Notes under the pieces: model-generated | Databases searched by the model: none | What the model was told of the DNA's origin: nothing | The model's input: the letters and a program-made list of their open reading frames with translations, nothing else | NCBI GenBank assembly: GCA_028279065.1 | Contig: JANQSY010000110.1 | Span: forward strand, 16,929-80,928 | Direction: 5' to 3' | Length of the DNA stretch: 64,000 bases | Source: Cytophagales bacterium | Lineage (GTDB): Bacteria; Bacteroidota; Bacteroidia; Cytophagales; CCMP332 | Position numbers and translations under genes: made by a program | Shown: one piece after another, positions 47,358 through 56,898 of the stretch | Numbering within the stretch: position 1 is the stretch's first letter | Layout: every line of letters begins with the position of its first letter

Positions 47358-47706
47358 ACATGTTCACTATCGCCAATGCTTCCTGAGCCATCTTTTGATT
47401 GTATTCAAAGGCCAGGCTCCTGTAATTGACAAGGTCTACTATGGTGCCGATCAGGCAAAGACCCGCAGTGAAAAAATAGAGCAAGCCCATTCCTATCTGG
47501 TTGATTATAAATCTTTGCAATCCGGCAAATCCCAGAAATCCTATCAGGGTTAATAGAAGGATCATTTGAGCGTCTTTTCGCTTAGCAATGTACAACGAGG
47601 CGAAGGCTCTTTTTTTGTCCGGGTCCAGGTTGTTGATCAATCCTCCCACATAATTCATCTCCTCCATCTCCAGACCTGGGAACATGTTAATTGTTTCTGA
47701 ATCCAT
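47356..47706 (-). CDS. TM2 domain-containing membrane protein
   Basis: 116 residues. A cytoplasmic N-terminal stretch (~1-45, ASLYIAKRKDAQ) is followed by a TM2 domain: LLLTLIGFLGFAGLQRFIINQIGMGLLYFFTAG with the G-x2-R-F and G-x-G-L-L pattern, then CLIGTIVDLVNY. Function of TM2 proteins is unknown. Its ATG lies inside the 3' end of the DUF2752 gene (20-bp overlap); the pair is often seen together in Bacteroidota. Confidence 0.85.
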   Translation of the reverse strand: MDSETINMFPGLEMEEMNYVGGLINNLDPDKKRAFASLYIAKRKDAQMILLLTLIGFLGFAGLQRFIINQIGMGLLYFFTAGLCLIGTIVDLVNYRSLAFEYNQKMAQEALAIVNM

Positions 47707-48118
47707 AATTTTTGATTTGGTTTTTTATTAATGTATAAATCCTGAATAGCATCACCCCAAGGGCAAATACTCCTAACGGATGTGCTGAAAACGATTCGAT
47801 TATTTCTGCTCTTAAAATATGCCCGATCGAGTGACCCAAACCGCAACCGGGGCAGAAATCAATTCCGACATTTGAAAGTGGGCAAAGGCTAAAATGGGCC
47901 TCATGAATTGGGCCTGTCGTAAAGAAGATAAAAAGCAAGGCAGCCACCCAAAAGAGAAGCTCTCCTGGAAATTTCACCAAAAAGGGTAAATGTCTTTTCG
48001 CTTTCCCCGCCTTCACCAAAGCTCCCACCTTCGATAAATCTTCGGTAGGCAAGCCGGGCGGGCGACCGTTTTCCATTTTCAATTTTCCGTTTTTCATTTC
48101 TCGTTTCTCGCACCCCAA
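47687..48118 (-). CDS. DUF2752 family membrane protein (start uncertain)
   Basis: The core CPLSNVGIDFCPGCGLGHSIGHILR, with the CPxCGL motif, followed by FSAHPLGVFALGVML, is typical of DUF2752. Two membrane segments are visible. The open frame reaches 48118, but its first ~20 codons are encoded by a degenerate heptad repeat (NGKLKMENGR) and look non-genuine; a more likely start is a TTG or GTG near 47974-47978, just before the first membrane segment (VKFPGELLFWVAA). Function unknown. Overlaps the TM2 gene by 20 bp. Confidence 0.7.
   Translation of the reverse strand: MGCEKREMKNGKLKMENGRPPGLPTEDLSKVGALVKAGKAKRHLPFLVKFPGELLFWVAALLFIFFTTGPIHEAHFSLCPLSNVGIDFCPGCGLGHSIGHILRAEIIESFSAHPLGVFALGVMLFRIYTLIKNQIKNYGFRNN
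48069..48110. repeat. Degenerate heptanucleotide repeat
   Basis: Six consecutive 7-base units on the plus strand: TTTTCCA, TTTTCAA, TTTTCCG, TTTTTCA, TTTCTCG, TTTCTCG. Weaker TCTC-centred units continue at 6-7 base spacing to about 48150, into the end of the neighbouring gene. On the minus strand this is an AG-rich tract (GAGAAAC-like units). Such tracts recur in many Bacteroidota genomes. Confidence 0.6.
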
Positions 48119-48127
48119 TCCCTTATC

Positions 48128-49234
48128 TCAATCTCCCTTCTCATATCTCACCCTATATATTTTTCCCGCATAATCATCCGAAATTAACATACTCCCATCT
48201 TTAAGAAAAAGCACATCTACAGGTCTCCCCTTGACTTTTTTTTCTTCATCCAGCCATCCCTCAATGAAAGGCTCATAGGAGACAGATTTTCCATTTTCCA
48301 ATACCACCCGGGTGACCCGGTAGCCTACAGGTACTGAGCTGTTCCATGAGCCATGTTCAGCAATGAATATGTCGCCCTGGTATTCCTCCGGAAAGGCATT
48401 TGAGGTGCAAAACTTCAGGCCTAGCGAGGCTACATGAGGCCCTAGCTTTTGCCTGGGTTCTTCAAATGCGGAACAAGGATATTGATCCCCATATTCTGGG
48501 TCTGCCAGATCGCCCCCATGGCAAAAGGGATAGCCGAAGTGGAGATTTGCCCTGGGTGCGCAATTCAATTCATCAGGAGGGGCATTATCCCCAAGGTGAT
48601 CCCGACCATTGTCCGTAAACCACATTTCCCTGGTTTCCGGGTGCCAGGTGAATCCAACTGTATTTCGCACTCCTGAGGCAAAGATCTCCCTCTTTTTACC
48701 ATCAGGACTCAGCCTGGTAATGCTTGAGTAAATGGGGTTTTCCTTGTAGCAAATATTGCATGGAGCCCCAACCGGAACATAGAGCCAACCGTCTGGCCCA
48801 AATGCAATGTATTTCCAGCCATGATGGCGGTTATCCGGGTAATCGTCATAAAATATTTCCGGTTCAGGTGGATTAGCCAGGTCTTTTTCAATATCCTTTA
48901 GAACGAGTATCCGGTTTACCTCTGCTACGTACAGGTTTCCATCTTTATAGGCCACCCCATTTGGCATGTTCTTCAACCCACTTGCTACCACCAAGACCTC
49001 ATCGACTGTTCCATTCTGATCTTTGTCGACAAGAGCGTGGACCTTTGAACCTTGCCGCGTTCCCACATAAACCACACCGCTCGGGCTTTGACATAGGGAT
49101 CGGGCCTTTGGGACGGAAGCGTATTCTTTAATCTTGAAGCCATCCGGTATGCTCAGATAGTCAAACTGGGCACTTCCAGTAAGAACGGAGAAAAATATGA
49201 GAGTCAGGCAAAATGAATATCTCATGTGTCTCAC
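48128..49234 (-). CDS. Secreted sorbosone-dehydrogenase-like / PQQ-dependent sugar dehydrogenase-type propeller protein
   Basis: 368 residues with a signal peptide ending TGSAQ. A six-bladed propeller is suggested by SGVVYVGTRQG, MPNGVAYKDGNLYVAE, HHGWKYIAFGPDGWLYVPVGAPCN, ASGVRNTVGFTWHPE, WFTDNGRDHLGD, FIAEHGSW and GRPVDVLFLKDGSMLISDDY, all typical of the L-sorbosone/glucose dehydrogenase GSDH family. Four Cys around PVGAPCNICY could bind a metal, haem or form disulphides. A second ATG nine bases inside (MRYSF, 49225) is the better start given the signal peptide. Substrate unknown; 34 bp separate it from the TonB receptor upstream. Confidence 0.85.
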   Translation of the reverse strand: MRHMRYSFCLTLIFFSVLTGSAQFDYLSIPDGFKIKEYASVPKARSLCQSPSGVVYVGTRQGSKVHALVDKDQNGTVDEVLVVASGLKNMPNGVAYKDGNLYVAEVNRILVLKDIEKDLANPPEPEIFYDDYPDNRHHGWKYIAFGPDGWLYVPVGAPCNICYKENPIYSSITRLSPDGKKREIFASGVRNTVGFTWHPETREMWFTDNGRDHLGDNAPPDELNCAPRANLHFGYPFCHGGDLADPEYGDQYPCSAFEEPRQKLGPHVASLGLKFCTSNAFPEEYQGDIFIAEHGSWNSSVPVGYRVTRVVLENGKSVSYEPFIEGWLDEEKKVKGRPVDVLFLKDGSMLISDDYAGKIYRVRYEKGD

Positions 49235-49268
49235 AATTTAAGCAAGCCATGCCAAAAAAGGCTACCGT

Positions 49269-51656
49269 TTAGAAATATACCCTTGCAGAAAGCCTGAAAT
49301 TCAAGCCTGGTGCTGAGATCCCTGAGGAATAGGTCCTATACTGGCGGTCAAGGATATTCTCAATTATCAACTGCAGATCTGCACTATTGTTCACCTTCCT
49401 TGAGATCCCCCAATTCATCACCCACCAGGAAAGAGCTCCCTCAGAAGAATAAATATTGGTCTTACTTTGTTCGCTTGGGGCAAGGTCTTCAAAGGCAATC
49501 CCTCCGCTATATAAAAAATCTAATCTGGTTGACCAGAATCCCTGCTTAACCTGGAAGGAGGTGTTCCCAAATATTGGGGGAACATGGCGTAAAGGGGTGC
49601 CGTCTTCGGTTTCTCCCCAGGTATAGGTCAATGTGGAAATGATCTTTGCCCATCGAGTAGGGTGCCATTCGATCTGTCCATAAGCCCCGGCCAATTGTGC
49701 ATTCCCCAGGTTTTGCTCGGCTGATATGTTGCTCCATTCTCCATCATAAAGAATGGAATCCTGCCCATGGATAGAATAAGGGGCTCTGATGATCGCGTCA
49801 AACCACCTGGAATAAAATACATTTCCACGAAAGACAAGACTCCTTCCAAATACCTTATTGAAACCTATTTCTGAACTGATAACGTATTCTGGTTTCAGTT
49901 CGGGATTGGGAACAACAACATCCCCAGGTTCGGAATCAAATACCTTGGCCACATCATCCACATTTGGGGCTCGAAATCCCGAACCAAGGTTTATATATAT
50001 ATTGCTTCTGCTCGCCCAATCCTTTTTTAAACCCAAGGAACCCGAAACAGCAGCGTTGTCGAGCTGGATGCTATTGTATGGAAAATCGTAAAAACTGGTA
50101 TCCTCGAAGCTTGAGCTTAAACCGACGTAATTCAACCGGAGGCCTGAGTTGAGCGTAAGGCCCCTGGACATCTTATAGATATAGTTCAGGTAAGCTGCTG
50201 CAGAATAATAATCACTCCCCCCGTCGGGATAGCGGGTTGATGCGGGCGAGGATTCTCCGGTAATGATGTTAGTAGATGTAGCCTCAGACCCTACATAATT
50301 GTAGATCCCTTCCGCGCCAAAGTTGAATTCATGTTTGGTCCCCACCTTTTCCTGAAAGTCAAGATTGAGAGAAAAAACATCCACTGTTTCCGTTCGGGTT
50401 CGCAATTGATCGCTTTGGTATTTCCTGTCATTCCTTTCTTCTACCACCCGCTGATATGCAAAAGTGATCCTTGAACGATCATAGAACTTTCCTTCTCCTA
50501 GGTTCAGGCCAATTGAACCCAAGAAGAATTGCTGTGGTCCATAATACCATTCGGCATTTTCGGGAATCCCGTTTTCCTCAACGGTTAACCTGTCATATCT
50601 GGGAATGTCTGAGCTATTTGAGTACAGGAAATTCAGATCCAGACTTGTGTACTCCTTTAGCTTGAAGCTGAACTTCTGGAGGATATTTGCCTGCCTGTAC
50701 CCCGATGGAACCTGAAGTGTGGGGTCATCATTTTTTATGATACTATCTGAGAATCCGAACCTTTGGACATAATAATCCCTTCTTCCGAAATCCTCATCCC
50801 TAGGGTCCCAATTTCCGCCGGAACGCAGATCCTCAAAATCCGAAAAGGTCAATTGTGTGAATGAAGCCCAGTTCCGTTTTCCAATGTTTACTTCAGCCCC
50901 GATGGTCTTTTCGTAGTTGGCAGATGAAAACCTAAAGAACCCTCCACCATACATTAACAAAGTACTGTCAAGGCTCATTTCAGGGCTCTTTGTGTTCATT
51001 GCTATGACGCCTCCCAAAGCATCACTTCCATAGATCACAGACCCAGGTCCATAAACTACCTCCATGTTATCCAGGCTATTGGCATCGAGAGTGATGATGC
51101 TCTGGATATTCCCACTTCTGTAAATGGCGTTATTCATTCTTACCCCATCAACAGATAGCAGGATCTTGTTTGCAGAAAAGCCTCGAAGCATTGGGCTTCC
51201 TCCTCCTAATTGGCTTTTCTGGACGAAGACCTGGCCTGTTCCCATCAAGGCATCAGCGGTGGTCATAGGGTCTGTGGATTTGATTTCCGCGGGAGTGATC
51301 CTACGGATCTGCTGAGGCACGAACTTGGATTCTTCTGACCAACGATTCGATGATACCACGACCTCATCCAGATCTATGGCAATGGCGCTGAGCTCTATTG
51401 GTTTTTTTAAAGCTTTGGCGGTTGAAAGAGTTAGGTCCTGATATCCAAAAAGCTTAAAGTATAGAGAATCTATTTTTTCCGCATCGGTTATTCCTACCTG
51501 CCCAAGCCGATTTGTGCTTCCAATGATCGTTTCATTGGATTGAAAGACCAACACCCCGGGAAGAGCCTCTCCGGTCTTGGCATCAAGAACTGTCACCAGT
51601 TGGCCACTGGAGGATAACCAGACCAATGACAAGAAAACAAAAAGAACTACTCGCAT
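49269..51656 (-). CDS. TonB-dependent outer-membrane receptor
   Basis: 795 residues. Signal peptide (1-19). A carboxypeptidase-regulatory-like N-terminal domain (~20-95, VTVLDAKTGEALPGVLVF) is followed by the plug (~110-235) with RRITPAEIKSTDPMTTADAL, GGGSPMLRGFSANKILLSVDGVRMNNAIYR-type sequence and MEVVYGPGSVIYGSDALGG, and a 22-strand barrel ending in an aromatic (RLSARVYF). The plug resembles haem, haemoglobin, cobalamin or siderophore receptors; the ligand cannot be decided. Without a SusD neighbour it is not a classic SusC protein. The M20 amidohydrolase stop lies 8 bp upstream, so it is probably co-transcribed. Confidence 0.92.
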   Translation of the reverse strand: MRVVLFVFLSLVWLSSSGQLVTVLDAKTGEALPGVLVFQSNETIIGSTNRLGQVGITDAEKIDSLYFKLFGYQDLTLSTAKALKKPIELSAIAIDLDEVVVSSNRWSEESKFVPQQIRRITPAEIKSTDPMTTADALMGTGQVFVQKSQLGGGSPMLRGFSANKILLSVDGVRMNNAIYRSGNIQSIITLDANSLDNMEVVYGPGSVIYGSDALGGVIAMNTKSPEMSLDSTLLMYGGGFFRFSSANYEKTIGAEVNIGKRNWASFTQLTFSDFEDLRSGGNWDPRDEDFGRRDYYVQRFGFSDSIIKNDDPTLQVPSGYRQANILQKFSFKLKEYTSLDLNFLYSNSSDIPRYDRLTVEENGIPENAEWYYGPQQFFLGSIGLNLGEGKFYDRSRITFAYQRVVEERNDRKYQSDQLRTRTETVDVFSLNLDFQEKVGTKHEFNFGAEGIYNYVGSEATSTNIITGESSPASTRYPDGGSDYYSAAAYLNYIYKMSRGLTLNSGLRLNYVGLSSSFEDTSFYDFPYNSIQLDNAAVSGSLGLKKDWASRSNIYINLGSGFRAPNVDDVAKVFDSEPGDVVVPNPELKPEYVISSEIGFNKVFGRSLVFRGNVFYSRWFDAIIRAPYSIHGQDSILYDGEWSNISAEQNLGNAQLAGAYGQIEWHPTRWAKIISTLTYTWGETEDGTPLRHVPPIFGNTSFQVKQGFWSTRLDFLYSGGIAFEDLAPSEQSKTNIYSSEGALSWWVMNWGISRKVNNSADLQLIIENILDRQYRTYSSGISAPGLNFRLSARVYF

Positions 51657-51664
51657 GAGTAAAT

Positions 51665-52903
51665 TCAGTGCTTTTTATCCAATTCTTTGATCGCCAACCA
51701 GCTCATCAGGGCAGGTCCCGTGACCAGGGCTGATTCATCGATGTTGAATGTAGGTGTGTGAACATTTGAGGTGATCCCCAGATCTTCGTTTGCGGTTCCC
51801 AAGCGGTAGAAACAGGAGTCGATCTCTTGGGAGTAATAAGCAAAATCCTCCCCTGCCATCCATACATCCAAGTCTTTTACCTTTTCTTTTCCCAAAAGCT
51901 CAATTGCAGACTCTTGAGACCTTTGAGTCAACTCAGGAGAATTTTTAAGATGAGGGAAACCTTTTCGAACCTCAACCTCACAGGAACCCCCAAAGGAACT
52001 TGCTATTCCCTGAGCGATCGATTTGATCTTTTCGTGCGCCTGCATTCTCCATTCTTCGTCCAGGGTCCTGAAAGTTCCTTCGATCTTGACTTCATTGGGT
52101 ATGACATTGGTTGCTCCCTCGGCATTGACCTTCCCAAAAGAAAGGACACATGGTATTTTTGGTGAAGCAGTTCTTGAAATCAATTGCTGTAATGAAACCA
52201 GTATCTGTGAAGCTATCATTACAGGATCTATGTTCTTTTCCGGAACTGCAGCATGGCCGCCTTTGCCGATCACCCTGAGATACACTTCATCTGCGCTTGC
52301 CATATAGAGTCCCGAACGAAAGCCAACCGTCCCGGCCGGAAGGAAGGGCATAACATGCTGGCCAAGAATTGAGTTGGGTTCCGGATTTTTGAGAACGCCT
52401 TCTTTGATCATTATTGAAGCCCCCCCAGGGATTCTTTCTTCTCCGGGTTGAAAAATAAACCTTATGGTGCCGGCCCAATCATTTTTTAGATCGTTCAGGA
52501 TCCTCAAGGTTCCCAATAAGGATGAGGTATGCACATCATGGCCGCAAGCATGCATAACCCCATGATTTTTGGAGGCGTAATCAACCTGGTTTTCCTCTAC
52601 TATAGGAAGGGCATCCATATCAGCTCTTAGCGCAATTATTTTATCACTTTCTTGCTTTTCCCCTTTCAGGTCTACAACCAACCCTGTTGTTGCCATTTCG
52701 CTGCAACCCCGGATCCCCATTTCGGAAATTGATGACGCAACGTATTTCGCAGTGTTATATTCCTTGAAGGATAGCTCCGGGTTTTGATGGATATGCCTTC
52801 TCCATGCCACCACATCTGAATGGATCTCTTTTGCCCTGGTCAGGATCTTTTCTCTAAGTTCAGTCAAATTGGATCTTTTGGATATTGATAGGTTCAGGGA
52901 CAA
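51665..52903 (-). CDS. M20 family amidohydrolase
   Basis: 412 residues as drawn. Motifs of the M20D/IAA-amino-acid hydrolase-hippuricase group are RRHIHQNPELSFKEY, ALRADMDALPI, GVMHACGHDVHTSSLLG (Cys/His metal ligands), GEERIPGGASIMI and WMAGEDFAYYSQEI. A dimerisation domain sits at ~195-300. It hydrolyses N-acyl amino acids or similar amides. Two starts are possible: ATG at 52903, overlapping the SPOR gene by 44 bp, or TTG at 52867, overlapping its stop as TTGACTGA and giving 400 residues beginning TELREKI; the latter fits the family better. Cytoplasmic. Confidence 0.9.
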   Translation of the reverse strand: MSLNLSISKRSNLTELREKILTRAKEIHSDVVAWRRHIHQNPELSFKEYNTAKYVASSISEMGIRGCSEMATTGLVVDLKGEKQESDKIIALRADMDALPIVEENQVDYASKNHGVMHACGHDVHTSSLLGTLRILNDLKNDWAGTIRFIFQPGEERIPGGASIMIKEGVLKNPEPNSILGQHVMPFLPAGTVGFRSGLYMASADEVYLRVIGKGGHAAVPEKNIDPVMIASQILVSLQQLISRTASPKIPCVLSFGKVNAEGATNVIPNEVKIEGTFRTLDEEWRMQAHEKIKSIAQGIASSFGGSCEVEVRKGFPHLKNSPELTQRSQESAIELLGKEKVKDLDVWMAGEDFAYYSQEIDSCFYRLGTANEDLGITSNVHTPTFNIDESALVTGPALMSWLAIKELDKKH

Positions 52904-53414
52904 GCAAAGCAGTTGGAAATTCTCTTTTCATTCTGTTGAAGGTGGGATATGCTGAATAGCGGTCGAAAAAATTCCCAACCTTAACCCTGAAATATGGTCT
53001 GTCATAGCTATAATAGACCTCGGTTTGGGCATTAAGTAACTTCATTGCCTTTCCCTTTGTGATCAACGCCTTTTGTCTGTCAGGGCCTGTATAAAGCACT
53101 ATCCTGTACCCCTCAAAAGGAACCCTGTGATTCAGGATGCTTAGTGTGTCCATTAAAGTCAAAAGCGAATCCGACAGAAAGTCGTTTCGGGAAAACGAAG
53201 AATCGTTGATCACATAAACCGAATCCATTGTGTTCTCCGAAAGCCCCATGGAATCAGTAGCAATGGCCGGATAACTATTCTCAAACTTTGAGAAATCAAT
53301 GGAAAAGGGAACCTCTTGTTTTTGGTTCTTATTCTTCTTTCGTTTCTTCTGAGCCTGGGCATTCTGAAATACGCCAAGTACAAGAAGAGACAATATAAGG
53401 AGCCAAAACCGCAT
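52860..53414 (-). CDS. Secreted SPOR domain-containing protein
   Basis: 184 residues. Signal peptide (1-21, ending AQAQ), a Lys-rich stretch (KKRKKNKNQK), a disordered Ser/Asp-rich linker (~35-95) and a C-terminal SPOR domain (~100-175) with GYRIVLYTGPDRQKALITKG and YFRVKVGNFFDRYSA. SPOR domains bind denuded glycan strands of peptidoglycan, often at division sites. It begins where secA ends (no gap), so it is co-transcribed with secA. Confidence 0.85.
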   Translation of the reverse strand: MRFWLLILSLLVLGVFQNAQAQKKRKKNKNQKQEVPFSIDFSKFENSYPAIATDSMGLSENTMDSVYVINDSSFSRNDFLSDSLLTLMDTLSILNHRVPFEGYRIVLYTGPDRQKALITKGKAMKLLNAQTEVYYSYDRPYFRVKVGNFFDRYSAYPTFNRMKREFPTALLVPEPINIQKIQFD

Positions 53415-56400
53415 CTAGTTTTGGCTTAAAAGAACACAGCGATTGCTTTCAAGGTCCTGCTCGATCACCTTGAACTTCACATCCTTTTTAATGGTACCAT
53501 CGTTATACTGGACAGTAACCTTCTCATTTCTTCCAAAGGTCTTTTTGGATTTTACAGGAGCCTGAACAGGAGGGGGAGAAGGCCTGGGTCCTTGCGGCGA
53601 CCCTCCTCCCTGGAGAACGGATTGGGCTTCTTCCTTTTGGGTTTGAACATTCTGCTGCTGACGCCTCACCTGTCTTGCCTCTCTTACTTCATCCGGGTTT
53701 TGCTGGGGTATATCCGCTTTGAGCAGGAATGAAATGATCTCTTTATTGACTTTGGAAACCAGCTGTTTGAAGAGCTCAAAAGCCTCAAATTTATAGATCA
53801 AAAGGGGATCTTTTTGCTCATATACCGCTCCCTGAACAGACTGTTTCAGGTCATCCATTTCCCTGAGATGTTCCTTCCAGTTTTGGTCAAGGATGGCTAG
53901 GCTGGCAAATTTTTCCAGGGAGAGGAGGAGCTCTTTGTTTTCAGTCTCAACTGCTTTGTTGAGGTTGCAAACCACACCGATCTGTTTGGTTCCATCCGTG
54001 AAAGGAACCACGATATTCTCCACTGTTGCTCCCTTGGTTTCCTGGACATTCTTGATCACCGAGAATGTTTTTTGAGCTATGCTGCCATTTTTCTCCTGGT
54101 AGTTTGAATAGGCCTTTTCATATAGGCGTTCAACCAATTGCTCTGGATTTCCTTTTTGTAGGTCTTCCATGGAGAATTCGGGATCCACAGACAGTATTGC
54201 CAGACAGTCCAGTTTAAAACCTTCGAGATCCTCTGATCCCGCATACCCTGAAACCAACTCCTCACTAAGGTTATAGATGCTTTCCATGAGATCGAACTCA
54301 AGGCGATCACCAAACAAAGCATTCCGCCTTCTCTTATAGATCACCTCCCTTTGAGAGTTCATCACGTCATCATACTCCAGTAATCTTTTTCTGATCCCGA
54401 AGTTGTTCTCCTCCACCTTCTTCTGAGCTCTTTCAATGGACTTAGTCACCATTGAATGCTGGATCACCTCTCCTTCCTTCAAGCCCATTCTGTCCATCAG
54501 CTTGGCGATCCTGTCGGAGCCAAAAAGCCTCATCAGATTGTCTTCCAAACTCACGAAGAACTGGGTCGAGCCAGGATCACCCTGACGCCCGGAACGTCCT
54601 CTTAACTGTCGATCAACCCTTCTGGATTCATGCCTTTCGGTACCTACAATTGCCAATCCTCCCGCTTCCCTTGACTCAGGGGCTAGCTTAATATCTGTTC
54701 CCCTTCCGGCCATATTTGTTGCGATGGTCACTGTTGATGGTTGACCCGCATGTGCCACCACTTCGGCCTCTTTTTGGTGTTGCTTGGCGTTCAGTACCTG
54801 GTGCTCAATATTTCTGAGCTTCAGCATTCGACTTATGATCTCAGAGTTCTCAACGGAGGTTGTACCAACCAGGGCCGGCCTGCCTTTTTCAGTAAGATCA
54901 ACAATCTCATCTACGACTGCATTGTATTTTTCCCTGACTGTCTTATATACCTTGTCCTGCTCATCCTTCCTTACAATAGGTTTGTTTGTAGGAATCACCA
55001 CAACGTCCAGCTTGTAGATCTCCCAAAACTCCCCCGCTTCGGTTTCTGCGGTACCCGTCATCCCCGAAAGCTTTTTGTACATCCGGAAATAGTTCTGGAG
55101 AGTCACGGTGGCATAGGTCTGTGTAGCCTTTTCAACCTTGACATTTTCCTTGGCCTCTATCGCTTGATGCAGACCATCTGAATACCGTCTTCCGTCCAAC
55201 ACCCTTCCGGTTTGTTCATCAACGATCTTGACCTTATTGTCACCGATGATGTAATCAACATCCTTTTCAAAAAGCGTATAGGCTTTTAGAAGTTGATTTA
55301 TAGAGTGGATACGGTGAGACTTTTCTCCGTAGTCCTTTACCAGAGCACTTTTCTTATCGGCTTTTTCCTGATCTGATATCTCCGAGTTGTCTTCAATCTT
55401 TCCGATCTCTATTGACATGTCGGGCAAAATGAAGAAGTTGGGGTCTTCGCCTTCTCCCGTGATCAGGTCTATCCCTTTTTCTGTCATTTCGACATTGTTA
55501 TTCTTTTCGTCGATCGTAAAGAAGAGAGGTGCATCCGCCTCGGGCATTTGTTTGGCGTTGTCCTGTAGGTAAAAGTTCTCTGTCTTTTGGAGTAACTGCC
55601 TCACCCCGGTTTCCGATAGGAATTTGATCAAGGGCTTGTACTTAGGCATTCCCCTGTAGGCCCGGAAAAGAGGAAGCCCCGCATCTTTTTCATTCCCATC
55701 CCCGAACAATTTCTTGGCTTCGTGCAGATAATTCTGAACCAGTTTTCTTTGTTCATCGTGAAGCTTGGAAACTCTGGGCTTTAGCTCATGAAACTCATGT
55801 TTGTCCTCACCTTCTGGTACAGGACCCGAAATGATCAGAGGAGTTCTGGCGTCATCAACAAGAACAGAATCCACCTCATCGACCATTGCATAATGTAGCT
55901 TTTTCTGTACCAGTTCCTCTGGAGACCTGGCCATATTATCCCTCAGATAATCAAAGCCAAATTCATTATTGGTTCCATAGGTGATATCACTTTTATAAGC
56001 TTCCTGTCTTTCCGGAGAATGAGGTTCATATTTGTCTATACAGTCTACTCTTAGACCATGGAATTCCATTATTGGGCCCATCCATTCGCTGTCCCTCAAA
56101 GCCAGATAGTTATTTACAGTGACAATGTGGACTCCCCGGCCGGCAAGGGCGTTCAGGAATGCAGGGAGGGTTGCGACCAGGGTCTTTCCTTCGCCTGTAG
56201 CCATTTCAGCGATCTTTCCCTGATGAAGCACTATTCCGCCAATCAACTGGACGTCATAGTGAACCATATCCCAGGTAATCCTGATCCCTGCAGCTTCCCA
56301 GCTGTTGCTCCAGACAGCCTTTTCTCCGTTTAAGGAAACATAGTCTTTATTCTGGGCTATGGTTTTGTCAAACATGGAAGCGCTTACTTCAATGCTTTCG

Positions 56401-56786
56401 TTTTCCTTGAATCTTCTGGCCGTTTCTCTTACAATTGCGAATGCCTTGGGAAGGATCCTTTGAAGGATCTTCTCAAGTTCTTTGAATCGGTCATCTTCAA
56501 GCTGATCGATCCTATTGAAAATATCCTCTTTCTCATGGATCCCGAGTGACTTATCGCTTTCCGCCTTATTCTGAAGTTGCTCTATTTGGGAATCGATCTC
56601 GGCCAGTTCATCTTTTATGATCTTTCGCAGACCATCTGTTTGAGCCCTTAGCTCATCATGGCTGATGGATTCCAATTTTTGGTACTCCTGCTTGGTTTCC
56701 TCGACCATTGGAAGGACCTCCTTAATATCCCGTTCTGATTTGGTCCCAAATACCTTGGAAAGTCCTTTGTTGATTATGCCTATCAT
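53415..56786 (-). CDS. secA: Preprotein translocase ATPase SecA
   Basis: 1,123 residues, the enlarged size seen in Bacteroidota. Walker A is MATGEGKTLVATLPAFLNAL (~residues 196-215); the DEAD-like box is YAMVDEVDSVLVDDARTPLI; further blocks are MTGTAETEAGEFWEIYKLDVV, TNMAGRGTDIKL and RRVDRQLRGRSGRQGDPGS. The C-terminus (GRNEKVTVQYNDGTIKKDV) lacks the Cys-rich zinc tail that binds SecB. An insertion at ~325-400 (EGEDKHEFHELKPRVSK onward) is lineage-typical. It drives Sec export, the first step for all signal-peptide proteins here. The leader carries a -7 element at 56814-56821. Confidence 0.97.
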   Translation of the reverse strand: MIGIINKGLSKVFGTKSERDIKEVLPMVEETKQEYQKLESISHDELRAQTDGLRKIIKDELAEIDSQIEQLQNKAESDKSLGIHEKEDIFNRIDQLEDDRFKELEKILQRILPKAFAIVRETARRFKENESIEVSASMFDKTIAQNKDYVSLNGEKAVWSNSWEAAGIRITWDMVHYDVQLIGGIVLHQGKIAEMATGEGKTLVATLPAFLNALAGRGVHIVTVNNYLALRDSEWMGPIMEFHGLRVDCIDKYEPHSPERQEAYKSDITYGTNNEFGFDYLRDNMARSPEELVQKKLHYAMVDEVDSVLVDDARTPLIISGPVPEGEDKHEFHELKPRVSKLHDEQRKLVQNYLHEAKKLFGDGNEKDAGLPLFRAYRGMPKYKPLIKFLSETGVRQLLQKTENFYLQDNAKQMPEADAPLFFTIDEKNNNVEMTEKGIDLITGEGEDPNFFILPDMSIEIGKIEDNSEISDQEKADKKSALVKDYGEKSHRIHSINQLLKAYTLFEKDVDYIIGDNKVKIVDEQTGRVLDGRRYSDGLHQAIEAKENVKVEKATQTYATVTLQNYFRMYKKLSGMTGTAETEAGEFWEIYKLDVVVIPTNKPIVRKDEQDKVYKTVREKYNAVVDEIVDLTEKGRPALVGTTSVENSEIISRMLKLRNIEHQVLNAKQHQKEAEVVAHAGQPSTVTIATNMAGRGTDIKLAPESREAGGLAIVGTERHESRRVDRQLRGRSGRQGDPGSTQFFVSLEDNLMRLFGSDRIAKLMDRMGLKEGEVIQHSMVTKSIERAQKKVEENNFGIRKRLLEYDDVMNSQREVIYKRRRNALFGDRLEFDLMESIYNLSEELVSGYAGSEDLEGFKLDCLAILSVDPEFSMEDLQKGNPEQLVERLYEKAYSNYQEKNGSIAQKTFSVIKNVQETKGATVENIVVPFTDGTKQIGVVCNLNKAVETENKELLLSLEKFASLAILDQNWKEHLREMDDLKQSVQGAVYEQKDPLLIYKFEAFELFKQLVSKVNKEIISFLLKADIPQQNPDEVREARQVRRQQQNVQTQKEEAQSVLQGGGSPQGPRPSPPPVQAPVKSKKTFGRNEKVTVQYNDGTIKKDVKFKVIEQDLESNRCVLLSQN

Positions 56787-56813
56787 TCCTCGAAGCTTCT
56801 TTCAGATGGAGCG

Positions 56814-56821
56814 CAAAAATA
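56814..56821 (-). promoter_or_regulatory. Putative -7 promoter element of secA
   Basis: On the minus strand TATTTTTG, an exact TAnnTTTG match, ending 27 bp before the secA ATG. No well-placed -33 TTG. The expected transcript start is near 56807, giving a leader of about 20 bases. Confidence 0.45.
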
Positions 56822-56898
56822 ATCCAATTTGAGCGCGGATAATGAATTTCCCTCATCAATAAGGGTGCCATTTGGCCATTTGTTTGGATTTTTGAAGC

